From Candidatus Streptomyces philanthi (GTDB lineage Bacteria; Actinomycetota; Actinomycetes; Streptomycetales; Streptomycetaceae), in contig CP073042.1 of the NCBI GenBank assembly GCA_018114805.1, positions 1,054,001 to 1,118,000 on the forward strand: a DNA stretch of 64,000 bases. The letters are read 5' to 3'. Shown one piece after another: positions 25,602 to 37,100 of this stretch. The notes beneath the pieces are model-generated. The model saw nothing but the letters and a program-made list of their open reading frames with translations. It was not told the origin of the DNA and did not search any database. The first letter of the stretch is position 1, and each line of letters begins with the position of its first letter. Made by a program: the position numbers and the translations under genes.

Positions 25602-28190
25602 GTGCCCGGTGAGAACCTGACCCGTGAAGAGGCCCGTACCCGGGCGGAGCTGCTCACCGTGGACGTGTACGACATCGCGCTCGATGTGCGCGGCGCCGTC
25701 GGAGCCCAGGAGGGCGACGGGCCGCGCACCTTCCGTTCGGTCACCACCATCCGGTTCCGCTGCGCCACCGAGGGCGCCGACTCCTTCGCGGACCTGCTCG
25801 CCCCCTCGATCACCTCCCTCACGCTGAACGGGCGCGCCCTCGACGTGTCCGAGGTCTACGACGGGTCCCGGATCGCGCTGACCGACCTGGCCGCGGAGAA
25901 CACGCTGACCGTGGACGCGCGGTGCGCGTACAGCAAGACCGGCCAGGGCCTGCACCGCTTCGTGGACCCCGAGGACGGCGAGGTCTACCTCTACACGCAC
26001 TTCGAGCCGGCCGACTCGCGCCGGGTCTTCGCCAACTTCGAGCAGCCCGACCTGAAGGCCCCCTTCACCTTCGCGGTGACCGCGCCCGAGGGCTGGATGA
26101 TGCTCAGCAACGGCGACCGGGACGGCGAGAGCACCACGGCCGAGGGCGGTGGCACGCACACCCGCTTCGTGCCGACCAAGCCGATCTCCACGTACATCAC
26201 CGCCGTCGTCGCCGGCCCGTACCACTACGAGCGCGACCACTACAGCCGCACCCTGCCCGACGGCAGCACGCTGGAGATCCCGCTGGGCGCGCTCTACCGC
26301 AAGGGGCTGGCCAGGCACTTCGACGCGGACGACATCTTCACCGTCACCAAGCAGGGGCTCGACTTCTTCCACGAGCGGTTCGACTACCCGTACCCGTTCG
26401 GCAAGTACGACCAGGCGTTCGTGCCCGAGTACAACATCGGCGCGATGGAGAACCCGGGCTGCGTCACCTTCCGCGAGGAGTACATCTTCCGGGGCAAGGT
26501 CACCCAGGCCTCGTACGAGGCCCGCAGCAACACCCTGCTGCACGAGATGGCCCACATGTGGTTCGGCGACCTGGTCACCATGGAGTGGTGGGACGACCTG
26601 TGGCTCAAGGAGTCCTTCGCCGACTTCATGGGCGCCTACGCGCTGGTCGGCGCCACCCGCTTCAACGACGGCTGGATCACCTTCGCCAACCGCCGCAAGA
26701 GCTGGGCCTACCGGGCCGACCAGCTCTCCTCCACGCACCCGGTCACCGCCGACATCCCGGACCTGGAGGACGCCAAGCTGAACTTCGACGGCATCACGTA
26801 CGTCAAGGGCGCGTCGGTGCTCAAGCAACTGGTGGCCTACGTCGGCGAGGAGGCGTTCCTCGAAGGCGCCCGCCGCTACTTCAAGCGGCACGCCTTCGGC
26901 AACACCACCCTGGGCGACCTGCTCTCGGTGCTCCAGGAGACCTCGGGCCGGGACATGGCCGCCTGGTCCGCGGCCTGGCTCCAGACCGCCGGCGTCAACG
27001 CGCTCACCCCGCAGGCCACCTACGACGCACACGACAGGATCACCGAGCTGGCCGTGTTCCAGGAGGCCGCCGACGCGCACCCGACGCTGCGCCCGCACCG
27101 CGTGGCCATCGGCCTCTACCGGCGCGCGGACGGCGCCCTGACCCGGTACGCGCGGGCCGAGGTGGACGTGGCGGGCCCGCGTACCGTCGTCAGCGAGCTG
27201 GCCGGCCTGGAGCGGCCCGACCTGATCCTGGTCAACGACGAGGACCTGACGTACTGCAAGATCCGCTTCGACGAGGGCTCGCTCGCCACCCTGCGCGGGC
27301 ACCTCGGCGAGCTGACCGACCCCATGGCGCGCGCCCTGTGCTGGTCAGCGCTGTGGAACCTGACCCGGGACGCGCTCATGCCGGCCCGCGACTTCCTCGC
27401 CCTGGTCGAGGCGTTCGCCGGCGCCGAGACGGACATCGGCGTGTTGCAGATGGTGCAGTCGTGGGCCGGCTCGGCGCTGGCCCACTACACGGCGCCCGCC
27501 GCACGCGAGGCCGCCGGTCAGGCGCTGGCCCAGGGCGCGCTGCGCGAGCTGCGGCAGGCGGAGCCCGGCAGCGGCCACCAACTGGCCTGTGCCCGCTTCT
27601 TCGCCGGCGCCGCCTCCGCCGAGGCCGACCTCCAGCTCCTGGACGGCCTGCTCGCCGGCAACGCGAAGATCGACGGCCTGGACGTGGACCAGGAGCTGCG
27701 CTGGACGTTCCTGGCCCGACTCGCCGCGCACGGCGCCGCTGACGCGGAGCGCGTCGACACCGAGCTGGCCCGCGACGACACCGCCTCCGGCAAGCGGCAC
27801 CAGGTGCGCTGCCTGACCGCGCGCCCGTCGGCCGAGGTCAAGGCCGCGGCGTGGGAGTCAGTCGTCGAGCGCGACGAGCTGTCCAACGTGCTAGTGGAGG
27901 CCACCATCGCGGGCTTCGGGCAGTCGCACCAGCGGGCGCTGCTCGCCCCGTTCGCGCCCCGGTACCTGGCGGCCCTGGAGCGGGTGTGGCGGGAGCGGTC
28001 CATCGAGATCAGCATGTCCATCGTGACGGGCCTGTTCCCGATCCAGCAGGGCGACCAGGCCACGCTGGACGCCGTGGAGGGCTGGCTGACCGAGCACCCG
28101 GACGCCGCCCCGGCCCTGCGCCGGCTGGTCGCCGAGGGCCGCGACGACCTGGCGCGCGCGGTGCGCGCCCAGTCTCGCGACGCCGCCTGA
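25602..28190 (+). CDS. pepN: Aminopeptidase N, M1 family (first copy)
   Basis: Zinc aminopeptidase that removes N-terminal residues from peptides in the cytoplasm. The GTG at 25602 (VPGENLTREEARTRAELLTV) follows GAGGGAG. The 862-residue product has the substrate-binding motif IGAMENPG near residue 280 and the zinc motif HEMAHMWFGD with His314, Glu315, His318 and the third ligand Glu337 in WLKES. The C-terminal ERAP1-like helical domain is complete. No lesion in 2.6 kb. A paralogue of similar length lies at 37642. A hairpin follows the gene. Works downstream of Clp-type proteases by recycling peptides. Confidence 0.95.
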   Translation: MPGENLTREEARTRAELLTVDVYDIALDVRGAVGAQEGDGPRTFRSVTTIRFRCATEGADSFADLLAPSITSLTLNGRALDVSEVYDGSRIALTDLAAENTLTVDARCAYSKTGQGLHRFVDPEDGEVYLYTHFEPADSRRVFANFEQPDLKAPFTFAVTAPEGWMMLSNGDRDGESTTAEGGGTHTRFVPTKPISTYITAVVAGPYHYERDHYSRTLPDGSTLEIPLGALYRKGLARHFDADDIFTVTKQGLDFFHERFDYPYPFGKYDQAFVPEYNIGAMENPGCVTFREEYIFRGKVTQASYEARSNTLLHEMAHMWFGDLVTMEWWDDLWLKESFADFMGAYALVGATRFNDGWITFANRRKSWAYRADQLSSTHPVTADIPDLEDAKLNFDGITYVKGASVLKQLVAYVGEEAFLEGARRYFKRHAFGNTTLGDLLSVLQETSGRDMAAWSAAWLQTAGVNALTPQATYDAHDRITELAVFQEAADAHPTLRPHRVAIGLYRRADGALTRYARAEVDVAGPRTVVSELAGLERPDLILVNDEDLTYCKIRFDEGSLATLRGHLGELTDPMARALCWSALWNLTRDALMPARDFLALVEAFAGAETDIGVLQMVQSWAGSALAHYTAPAAREAAGQALAQGALRELRQAEPGSGHQLACARFFAGAASAEADLQLLDGLLAGNAKIDGLDVDQELRWTFLARLAAHGAADAERVDTELARDDTASGKRHQVRCLTARPSAEVKAAAWESVVERDELSNVLVEATIAGFGQSHQRALLAPFAPRYLAALERVWRERSIEISMSIVTGLFPIQQGDQATLDAVEGWLTEHPDAAPALRRLVAEGRDDLARAVRAQSRDAA

Positions 28191-28242
28191 GCGCGGGGCC
28201 GCTCGGCGTGACGTAGCTCCGTGCGGCACGGCCGAGCGCGGT

Positions 28243-28280
28243 CGGGGGCCGACCGGGGGTGTCCTCCCGGCCGGCCCCCG
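28243..28280 (+). terminator. Hairpin terminator after the first pepN
   Basis: Arms 28243-28257 and 28266-28280 form a 15-base stem with one G-T pair and an eight-base loop, about 50 bases after the stop codon. Confidence 0.7.
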
Positions 28281-28378
28281 CGGCGTGTGGGGACCGCCCG
28301 CCCTCGCGCGGTGCGGGGGCCGCCCTTGCCCGGGGAGTATGCCGAGCTACCCGAATATGTCAGCGATGCTCGAACTTT

Positions 28379-28404
28379 TGCACTTTGGTGCAGTTTTGTA
28401 CCAA
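28379..28404. promoter_or_regulatory. Operator-like palindromes in an AT-rich promoter region
   Basis: TTGGTGCAGTTTTGTACCAA (28385-28404) is a 20-base palindrome with one mismatch, overlapped on the left by TGCAC TTTG GTGCA (28379-28392). The whole of 28360-28425 is markedly poorer in GC than the rest of the window. It precedes the AbiEi-like gene at 28465. Binding protein unknown; autoregulation by the product is possible. Confidence 0.45.
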
Positions 28405-28464
28405 TTTTCCGTCAGTACTGTCACGGCGCTGCCCCGACGCCCCGGGCGCGGGAACCTGCGGGGC

Positions 28465-29470
28465 ATGACTGCTGACTTCACCGCCCCGCGCGACGCCGCC
28501 ACGCCTCGCCCCCTCGGCCACCCAGCGCCGCGTTCTGACGGAGCGCCAGTTGCAGGAGCACGGGGTGCCGGCGGCCCTGGTCACCGAGCGCGGCCGGGCC
28601 GACGGCCCCTGGCAGCAACTCCTGCCCGGGGTCTACCTGTTACATCCGGGCCGGCCCAGCGGCGAGGAGCGGGCGGAGGCCGCGCTGCTGTACGCGGCGC
28701 CACCGGGCGCGGGCTCCGGGCCGCACCCGCCGGCCGTGGTGACCGGGGCGGCGGCGCTCGCGCTGCACGGGTTCACCACCCTGCCGCCGCTGGCCGGCCT
28801 CGACCGCATCGACGTCCTGGTGGGCCACGCGTGGCGCCCGCGCTCGACGGCCTTCGTCGACCTGCTCCGCACGGCCGCGCTCCCCCACCCGCAGCACGTC
28901 GCCGGCCTGCCGGTGGCCCCGGTGCCGCGCGTGCTCGCGGACCTCGTCGGCAGCCTGCGCGACGCCGACGAGGTGCGCGCGGTGCTGGTGGAGGCGGTAC
29001 GCGGCAAGCACTGCGAGGCGAGCTTCCTGGTACGGGAGTTGGCCCTGGCCCGCCTGCTGGACCAGCCGCAGGTGGCGGGCGGGATCGAGGGCCTGATGGC
29101 CGAGGGCCGCGCGGTCGCCGAGGGGCTGCTCTACCGGATGGTGCGCGAGTACCGGCTGCCGGAGCCGCTGTGGAACGTGGGGTTGAGCCTGCCCGGCGGC
29201 GCCTACCTGGCCGGCGTCGACGCCTACTGGCCGCGGCAGGCCGTGGCCGTCGAGCTGGTGGCGCGCGAGCCGCAGACGGACGGGCGCGCCCCCTGGCCAC
29301 GGGACGCGTGCCGCCGCGAGCACCTGGCGGGCCTTGGCATCACGGCCATCCAGGTCACCGCGCGACGGCTGCGGGGCGGTCTGGAGCGGCAGGCCGCGAT
29401 CGTACGGACCGCGCTGATGGCGTCCGTCGACCGCGAGCCCGCCGCCTCCGTCGTCATCCTGCCGCGTTGA
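28465..29470 (+). pseudogene. AbiEi-like / type IV antitoxin-fold protein, frameshift near the start
   Basis: The body from 28550 on is open: LQEHGVPAALVTERGR, then VYLLHPGRPSGEERAEAALL, AAALALHGFTTLPPL and the C-terminal nuclease-like half with LSLPGGAYLAGVDAYWPRQA and AVELVAREPQTDGRAPWPRD. This pattern, a short winged-helix head followed by a restriction-endonuclease-like fold, occurs in many actinobacterial proteins annotated with the AbiEi antitoxin domain. The expected start ATG at 28465 (MTADFTAPRD) is in another frame than ATQRRVLTERQLQEH, so one base has been lost or gained between about 28490 and 28530. Without it the gene has no good start codon. No toxin gene is adjacent, so a toxin-antitoxin role is not supported. 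Its end overlaps the convergent gene by 17 bases. Confidence 0.55.
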
Positions 29471-30770
29471 CCCGCGGTGCCAGGCCGGCGTGCCGGCCCT
29501 GCTCGACGGTGCGCACCACGCGCTCGCTGCGCTTCGGGGTGGCCCCACGCGCGGCGTCGGCGCGCGCGGCGCCGTCGGTGACGCCGTCAGCGGCGCCGCC
29601 GGTCGTGCCGCAGAACTCCGCGTCGACCACGGCCATGCCCTGGCCGGTCCAGTCGACGTTGAGGTGCAGCGCGATCTGGTGGCGGGCGTCCTCGCTGGAG
29701 AAGGCGTACGAGGACGAGCCGTTGATACCGCCGTCGTGGCCCCAGACCGTGGTGTCGCAGGACAGGCGCAGTTCGGCCACGCCGAGCCCGTACCGTAGCG
29801 GCACGTCCTAGCCGACCGGCACGGTGGTCTTCATCTCGGCCAGCGCCGCCCGGGGCAGCAGCCTGCCCTGGAGCAGGGCGGCGTAGAAGCGGTTGAGGTC
29901 GGCCGAGGTGGAGATGGCCTCACCGGCCGCCCAGCCCCAGGAGGGGTTGAGCAGGGTGGTGTCGTGGATCTTGCCCCGCGGGTCGTCGGGGAACTTGCTG
30001 TAGCCGCGCCCGTGCGGCCCCGGCATGCTCGCCCTGGTGCCGGGCAGGGTGGTCGAGCGCAGCCCCAGCGGCTTGATGATGCGCTGCCTGATCTGCGTGG
30101 CGTACGGGGTGTCGGTCACCTTCTCGATGACCAGGCCGGCCAGCATGTAGTTGGTGTTGGAGTAATTCCAGCCGGTCCCGGGCTCGAAGTCGGGCTGGTG
30201 GCGCATGGCGACGGCGACGCGCGGCGAGAGCGTGTCGTAGCGGTGCTGGAGGAAGCCCACGCCCAGATAGGTCTTCCCGAACTTCTCGTCGGCGGTGTAG
30301 TTGAAGATCCCGCTGGTGTGGTTGAGGAGTTGGCGGACCGTGATCGCGCGGCCGTCGTGGCCGTTGCCGCGCACCACGCCCGGCAGGTGGGTGTCGACCG
30401 ACGCGTCCAGGTCGACCTTCCCCTCGGCCTGCAACTGGAGCAGCACGGTCGCCGTGAACGTCTTGGTGATGCTGGCGATCCGGTACCGGTCGTGCTCGCC
30501 ACGCGGCGTGCCCGTCCTCAGGTTCGCCACGCCCGCGTCGCCGTTCCACACCCCGTGCTCGTCGCGCGCCTACGGCAGCGCCCCGGGCACGCCGGCCTCG
30601 TCGACCTGGGCCGTGAGCGCGGCCCGCGTCGCCGCGTGCCCGGCCTCCCGGGCCGCGCCGCCCCGGTTGTCGTCGGCCGTGCCCGCGACGGGTGCGCTCA
30701 GCACGGCGGCCCCCAGCGCGGCGACCACGGTCGCTCCCACCACGACGGTTCGTATCGCCCGTGCCCGCAT
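29454..30770 (-). pseudogene. Secreted serine hydrolase, S12 (D-Ala-D-Ala carboxypeptidase/beta-lactamase fold), two amber codons
   Basis: Extracytoplasmic peptidase-like enzyme. The ATG at 30770 starts a signal peptide (MRARAIRTVVVGATVVAALG). The active-site SITK (nucleophile and lysine), YSNTNYM and the HDGG motif that replaces KTG are all present, so the catalytic set is intact. One frame runs for 438 codons, interrupted only by TAG at about 30571 (ALP/ARDEHG) and TAG at about 29808 (PVG/DVPLRYGLG). There is no frameshift at all. The C-terminus ends in a Thr/Ala-rich stretch. Two stops in otherwise clean coding sequence suggest recent inactivation, or at most rare readthrough. Confidence 0.8.
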
Positions 30771-30954
30771 CTGCGATCACCCTCTTCTCCGCGCGTCACC
30801 GCGCGTCGCCCATCTCGCGTTCTCACTGTCGTGAGGACATGACGTCGGGCGGGCTGGGAGGGTTGACACCTGGGCCGCGCCGTGCGCCGCGTCACACCGC
30901 CCGGCGTCACGGCCGGGCGGAACGTGCGGCCGTGGGCCGCTACTACCGCTTGCA

Positions 30955-32640
30955 CAGCTAGCAGTTCGGTGTTGCGGTCGTGCGGGTCGCCGGCGAGGGC
31001 GGTGCTGCGGGCCCGGGCCGTTGAAGGCCAGCTCGCGGTAGAGGGCGGCCAGGCCGGTCTGGGAGAGGTCGGTGTGGTCCGCACGGTACGGGGCGGCGGA
31101 CTCGATGAGGGTGGTGAACAGCGACAGGGTGCCGTCCCGGTTGTCCACCAGCTCGATGACGCGGGCCAGTTGCGGGAAGTCGACGTGGGACGCGGTGGTG
31201 ATCTCCCAGAACGTCTTGCGCGGGGTGATCTCGTTCTTGTGGCTGTGCCAGTTGATCCAGGCGACCACCTGCGGGTGGCGCTGGAAGAGGGCCACCAGCT
31301 CCGCGCCGCTGTGCCGGGCCTCCTTCGGCCGGGCCGGGTCGCGGTTCATGTTCTTCATGCTGCGGCTGTAGTGGTGGCTGAAGACGATGACGTGCTGGTC
31401 GCGGTGCGCCTTCAGGGTCCGCTCCAACCAGCGCAGTTGGGCGGTGCCGATGGAGCCGGTGTAGTGGCCGCCGGGGTCGGTGAAGTCCAGGCTGACGCCG
31501 ATGACGTCGGCGGAGACGCGGAACGTGTAGTAGAGGGTGCCCGCCTCCAGGTTGGCGCGGGTGTAGCCGTGGCTGACCGAGCCGGCGACGGCGTGCCGCG
31601 GGTCGAGGTGGGCGCCCAGGTACTCGTGGGGCGTGAAGGGCGCGCGCCGCTCGTCGGGGGTCATGGTGCGCAACCCCCTCGCGTGCGTGCGCAGCAGTTC
31701 CCGCATCCGCTTGCCGGTGGGGTCGGCGCCCACCTTCTCGGGGTCGGCGAGCTTCTTCGCGTCGGCGGCGGGGATGAGTTGGATCTTGCGCCGCCCGGTG
31801 GCGAAGTCGGCGAGGAAGCCTCCGCCGAAGGCGTAGGAGCCACCGTTGAGGTCGTCGTCGTTGCCGATGGTGGAGTACCAGGGCATCCGCAGCCCGGGGC
31901 TGTTGACCTCGCGCAGCGCGGCCTTGAGGAAGCCGTCCAGGCGGGGGAAGCCGAGCTTCTTGTCGGCGTCGCGCAGCGCGCTGTCCGGGTGCCAGAACTC
32001 GCGCAGGCCACTGTCCTGGACGCCCTCGTAGCGGCGCGGGTCGCCGGTGTTGGGGGTGATCCGGCCGCCGCTCATGGCGGTCAGGAACCAGTCCAGCTCG
32101 ACCTTCGCGTTGTTGTCAGTGTTGTCGCCGGTGGTCATCGCGAAGGAGAGCGGGGCGCCGGTCGCCGGGCCGTACCGCAGCGCATTGACCCGCTCGACGA
32201 GCGAGACGGCGCCGACGACGGTCAGCGCCTCGTGCGGACGCCAGGCGCTGACCCGGCCCGAGCGCAGGAACTCGTACCGCAGCGGGTGCTGCACGTCGGT
32301 CAGGTGCAGGTCGGTGAGTTGCACGAAGGAGGCGAGCGTGCTGCGCCGGTCGGCCCGCCCGGCCTTGGCGGCGGCCAACTCGCCGCGCACAGTGCGGGCC
32401 TAGCCGGGTCCCTCGCGCAGCCGCCGGTACGCGCCGGTGCCGCGCGGGGTGGCGACGCCGCGCCGCCGGGGACGGGGAGGCGGTGGCGGGACCGGAGTGG
32501 GGCCCGAAGGCGAAGCCGAGCCCGGCGGCGGCGCCGGTGCCCCCGGCCGCGGCCAGCAGGGTGCGGCGGTTGACCGCGGCGACCGCCGAGGTGGCGGTGC
32601 CGGCGGCGGAGCGGATACGGGACCGGGCGGTACGGGACAT
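30955..32640 (-). pseudogene. Tat-exported metallophosphoesterase (TIGR03767-like), three lesions
   Basis: The ATG at 32640 follows GGGGAGAG and encodes a twin-arginine signal (VNRRTLLAAAGGTGAAAGLG). A frameshift near 32470 and a TAG at about 32401-32403 (GPG/ARTVRGEL, probably Trp) separate this from the enzyme domain. That domain is open from RRSTLASFVQLTDLHLTD, which holds the first metal motif, through TTGDNTDNNAKVELDW, STIGNDDDLNGGSY, VIVFSHHYSRSMKN and INWHSHKNEITPR. A one-base loss near 31020 shifts FNGPG away from the expected end (RSTALAGDPHDRNTELLAV). The exact end is uncertain. The metal-binding residues survive, but the protein can be neither exported nor finished correctly. Confidence 0.75.
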
Positions 32641-32671
32641 GCGCGCTCTCCCCGATTCGATGCGCGGAAGC

Positions 32672-32743
32672 GGTGCGGACGTGCGGTGCTGACGTGTGTG
32701 GTGCTGACGTGCCGTGCTGCGGACCTGCGGTGCGGACGTGCGG
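32672..32743. repeat. Imperfect GTGCGGACGTG-type repeats
   Basis: GGTGCGGACGTGC occurs at 32672-32684 and again at 32729-32741, with related GGTGCTGACGTG copies between. It forms a degenerate G/T-rich repeat just upstream of the metallophosphoesterase start, in its promoter region. Confidence 0.5.
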
Positions 32744-33125
32744 GCGACGGGCCGGCCGGTACGGCGGCCGGACCGCCGTCACGTTGGATCGTTGGCAGCG
32801 GGGGTGGCCTGTGCGTAAACGCGACGGCAACGCGCGACGCCCATCTCCGCACGTGGATCACCCCTCCCGGCGACGGCCACGGACCGCTCGCCCACGGGAG
32901 TCGCGCCGGTCACCGCACGTTCACCGGACCGGGGAACGGGCCGGGGCCACGGCCCGGCGGAGCGCCCGGACGACGGTCGAGCTCGGGGGGCGCGCAGGGG
33001 CGCCAGGAGGGTCGCCGCAAGGGGCGCCCGGAGGGCTCCCGGCCCCGCGTGCGCGGGCCCGGGAGCGGTGCCAGCATGGGAGGAAGAAGGGGGTAAAGCG
33101 ACGTGCTGCGTGTGAGGAGCCTCCC

Positions 33126-33398
33126 GTGACTGGCACCAAGAAGTGGACCACCGAGATCACCATCACCGAGGCCGGCCGCGAAGTGACCGCGGAGGCAAGG
33201 CTGCGCGGGGAGAACAGCGGTTCGCTGGTGGGCTACGGCAGCGCCATCCGCAAGATGACGGATGCCAACGTCCCCGCGATCGGCGACGAACTGGCCGCCG
33301 CCCGGGCCTTCTCCGACCTCAGCCACCAGTTGCTGCACAACGCCGCAGAGGACATCGAGGCGCATACCCGCCAGGCGGTGGACCACCTCCGGGTCTGA
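33126..33398 (+). CDS. DUF1876 domain protein
   Basis: A 90-residue cytoplasmic protein, VTGTKKWTTEITITEAGREV at the start, with GSLVGYGSAIRKMTD and VPAIGDELAAARAFSDLSHQ and ending AVDHLRV. This is the whole DUF1876 domain, a small double-stranded-RNA-binding-like fold widespread in Actinobacteria with no proven function. GTG at 33126 is supported by GAGGAG upstream and by homology. The frame is intact, standing out among broken neighbours on both sides. Confidence 0.88.
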   Translation: MTGTKKWTTEITITEAGREVTAEARLRGENSGSLVGYGSAIRKMTDANVPAIGDELAAARAFSDLSHQLLHNAAEDIEAHTRQAVDHLRV

Positions 33399-34122
33399 CG
33401 AGCGGCCCCGACCGACGGCCGGCGCACCGGGAGCGGGTAAGGCGGACGCCCGCGCGCCCCACGGACGCCGGGTCAACACTGCTGCCGCTGGATGACCGCG
33501 GGTTGCCGCCACGTGACCGAGGCCGAAGCCGTGTGACCGGGCGTCGACGTCGGATGACCGCGAGGTGACGGTTACCGAGCGCCCGGCGAGCGGTCGGTGA
33601 TCGACCGGTGAGCGCCCGGCCGCACGACGGCCCCGGGCCCGGCGAGCGCCGGCCGTGACTGCCGCGCGAGGCGTACGCGTACGTAGGCAGGGGGTACGCC
33701 CCGGAGCGCACGCCCCGACGACCGGGCGGCGACCAGCAGGCACCGAAGGCGCCGCCGGCCAACGCGCGACGAACACCGCCGCACGCGCGCCCAGCCGAGC
33801 GCCGGCGCTGACCTCCTCTAACAACCCGCCCCCGCGCTCCCCGCCCTCCCGACAGGGCCGGGGAGCGCGTCCGCGTTCCCACCCGCGGACCGGCCGGCCG
33901 CGCCTCGGCGTCCGGCCCACACACACGCCCCGGCCGCCGCGCGACCCGCGACCACATCGGCGCCCGCGTCCGCTTCACGGCATTGCGTACGCTTCGCCGC
34001 TCATTGCGAGTTGGCGGGAATATGCCAATCGGCATCTCTGGCTCGGGCAGCACCCCCCAAACAACGCGTCCTTACACAAGGGTGAACGGTCTATTGGCTC
34101 CGTATTCCGAACAAGGATACCC
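33399..34122. other. Intergenic region upstream of the S8 protease
   Basis: About 720 bases without a supported gene. The last 130 bases (from about 33980) are less GC-rich and hold the probable promoter of the protease; AAGGAT at 34113-34118 is its ribosome binding site. The GC-rich first part has open frames of no recognisable family. Confidence 0.5.
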
Positions 34123-37100
34123 ATGTCCCGATCACCTGAAGACATATCCCGACGCAAGAGACGCACGGCCCGGGTCGTGCTCGCCGCGGGTCTGGTGGCG
34201 GCACTGTCCGCGACCGGCGTGGCGCCCGTGCTCGCCGACGAGCCCACCCCCGGCGGCGCCCCGCCCGCCTCCGCCAAACCGGGCAAGCACGCGGGGGACA
34301 AGCTCGGCGCGGCCGACGCCAAGCTGCTCGCCGAGGCCAAGGCCGAGGGCGACAAGACGATCACGATGATGGTGGCGGCCCAGCCCGGCTCGACCGACCG
34401 CGTCGCCGACACCCTCGACGCCGTCGAGGGCGCGTCCGTCGGCCGCACCTACGACAAGCTCGGCTACGTCCACGCGACCGTGCCGATCGCCCGGGCCGAC
34501 CAGGCCATCGGTGCGGCCAAGCGGATGTCCGACGTGCACGGCATCGACCTCAAGCACGAGATCAAGCTGCCGGACCCGACGCCCGGCGCCGACGCAGTGC
34601 GCGGCGGGGCGTCCGCGAAGGCCGGTTCGTACCCGGCGCCAGACAAGAACACGCCGGCCCGGAACCCGTACCAGCCCGCGCACGAGACGGGCGCCGTGGA
34701 CTTCGTGAAGCAGAACCCGCGCGCCGACGGCCGGGGCGTGACGATCGGCGTGATCGACTCCGGCGTGGACCTCGCGCACCCCGCGCTGCAGAAGACCACC
34801 ACCGGTGAGCGCAAGATCGTGGACTGGGTGACGGCGACCGACCCGATCACCGACAACGACGGCACCTGGCGCCCGATGACCACCAACGTCTCGGGCCCGT
34901 CCTTCTCCTACCAGGGCCGCACCTACACCGCCCCGGCGGGCGCTTACCAGGTCAGCCGCTTCCAGGAGAAGATCACCGACGGCGGCCCGGACGGCAGCGA
35001 CTACCACGGCGACGTCAACCGCGACGGCGACAAGACCGACTCCTGGGCGCTGCTCTACGACGCGGCGAAGGGCACTGTCCGCGTCGACCTGAACGACAAC
35101 GGCGACTTCACCGACGACACGCCGATGAAGCCCTACCGGGACGGGTTCCAGGTTGGCTACTTCGGCACGGACGGCCCGAAGACCCCGGTCGCCGAGCGCT
35201 CCCCGTTCGTCGTGGAGATCCGCAAGGACGTGCCACTCGACCCGCTGGGCGGCTCCAACGTCGGCAAGAAGGCCGACTTCGTCAACGTGGGCATCATCGA
35301 GTCCGAGCACGGCACGCACGTGGCGGGCATCACGGCGGCCAACAAGCTCTTCGGCGGGAAGATGAACGGCGCCGCCCCCGGCGCCAAGATCGTCTCCTCG
35401 CGGGCATGCAGTTGGAGCGGCGGCTGCACCAACGTGGCGCTGACCGAGGGCATGATCGACCTCGTCACTAAGCGCGGCGTGGACATCGTCAACATGTCGA
35501 TCGGCGGCCTGCCGCCGCTGAACGACGGCAACAACGCGCGCTCGGAGCTGTACACCCGGCTCATCGACACCTACGGCGTGCAGCTCGTCATCTCGGCGGG
35601 CAACAGCGGTCCCGGCGCCAACACCATCGGCGACCGGTCGCTGGCCGACAAGGCGATCAGCGTCGGCGCCGGCGTCTCGAAGGAGACCTAGGCCGCCAAC
35701 TACGGCTCGCAGGTGAGGCGGAAGTACCACCTCTTCCCGTTCTCCTCGCGCGGCCCGCGTGAGGACGGCGGCTTCACGCCGACCCTGGTCGCCCCGGGCG
35801 CGTCGATCAACACGACGCAGACCTGGATACCCGGTTCGCCGGTCAAGGAGGCCGGCTACGAACTGCCGGTCGGCTACAGCATGCTGCAGGGCACCTCGAT
35901 GGCCTCGCCGCAGGCGGCCGGCGCGTCCGCGCTGCTGCTCTCGGCGGCCAAGCAGCGGGGCATCGAGCTGACCCCGGCCACCCTGCGCACCGCGCTGACC
36001 AGCACCGTGCACAAGATCCCCGGCGTGCAGGCGTACGAGCAGGGCGCCGGCCGGATGGACATCGTGGACGCCTGGAAGTCGATCCGGCGGGGCGCGCACG
36101 GGCACGCGTACACGGTCAAGGCGCCGGTGGAGACAGCGCTGTCGGACTACCTGAAAACCCCGGGCTTAGGCACCGGCGTCTACGACCGCGAGGGCGGCCT
36201 GAAGGCGGGCCAGTCCCGGACGTACGACGTGACCATCACCCGCACCACGGGCCCGGACCGCGCGGTGCGGCACACGCTGAAGTGGCGCAACAACAGCGGC
36301 GCGTTCCGGCTGGCGGGCGGCTCCTCGGTGGTGCTGCCGCTGAACAAGCCGGTCACCGTCAAGGTGGTGGCCAGACCCGGCACGGTCGGCGTGCACAGCG
36401 CCATCCTGGAGGTCGACGACCGTCGTACTGAGGGCGTCGACTACCAGATCCTGAACACCGTCGTGGTGGCCAAGCCGCTGGCGGGCCCAGCGTACACGGT
36501 CAAGGAGTCGGGGTCGGTCCAGCGCAACGCGCCGACGTCGTACTTCGTGAACATGCCCAAGGGCGCCAAGACCCTTGAGGTGGCGCTCGGCGGGCTGCGC
36601 GACAAGAGCCAGACCCGGTTCGTCGCGATCAACCCGTACGGCGTGCCGGTCGACCCGACCTCGTCGATCGCCTGCTACCCGAACTACGACAACCCGGCCA
36701 ACACCTGCCGGCCCGACCGCCGCGCCTACCCGAACCCGATCCCGGGCGTGTGGGAGATCGAGGTCGAGTCGCGGCGCACCTCGCCGGTCCTGGACAACCC
36801 GTACCAGCTCACCGTGAACGCGCTGGGCGGCACCTTCTCGCCCGAGACGCAGACCCTCACGGAGACCAAGGTCGGCCAGGCCACGCCGCTGGAGTGGAAG
36901 GTCAGCAACGGGTTCGGCCCGATCGACGGCAAGCTGCAGGGCGGCCCGCTGGGCTCTGCCCGCACCTAGCGGCCCACGATCAAGCAGGGTGAGACGCACA
37001 CCAGCCAGGTCACGGTCGCCGAGGGCGCCTCGCGCCTGGACGTGGCGATCGGCGGCGCGGCCGACGGCAAGGCCGACCTCGACCTGGTCGTGGTCTTCAA

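Noticed and set aside
28465..29470. A toxin-antitoxin module
   Set aside because: The AbiEi-like protein has no neighbouring AbiEii-type toxin gene, and its own start is broken.
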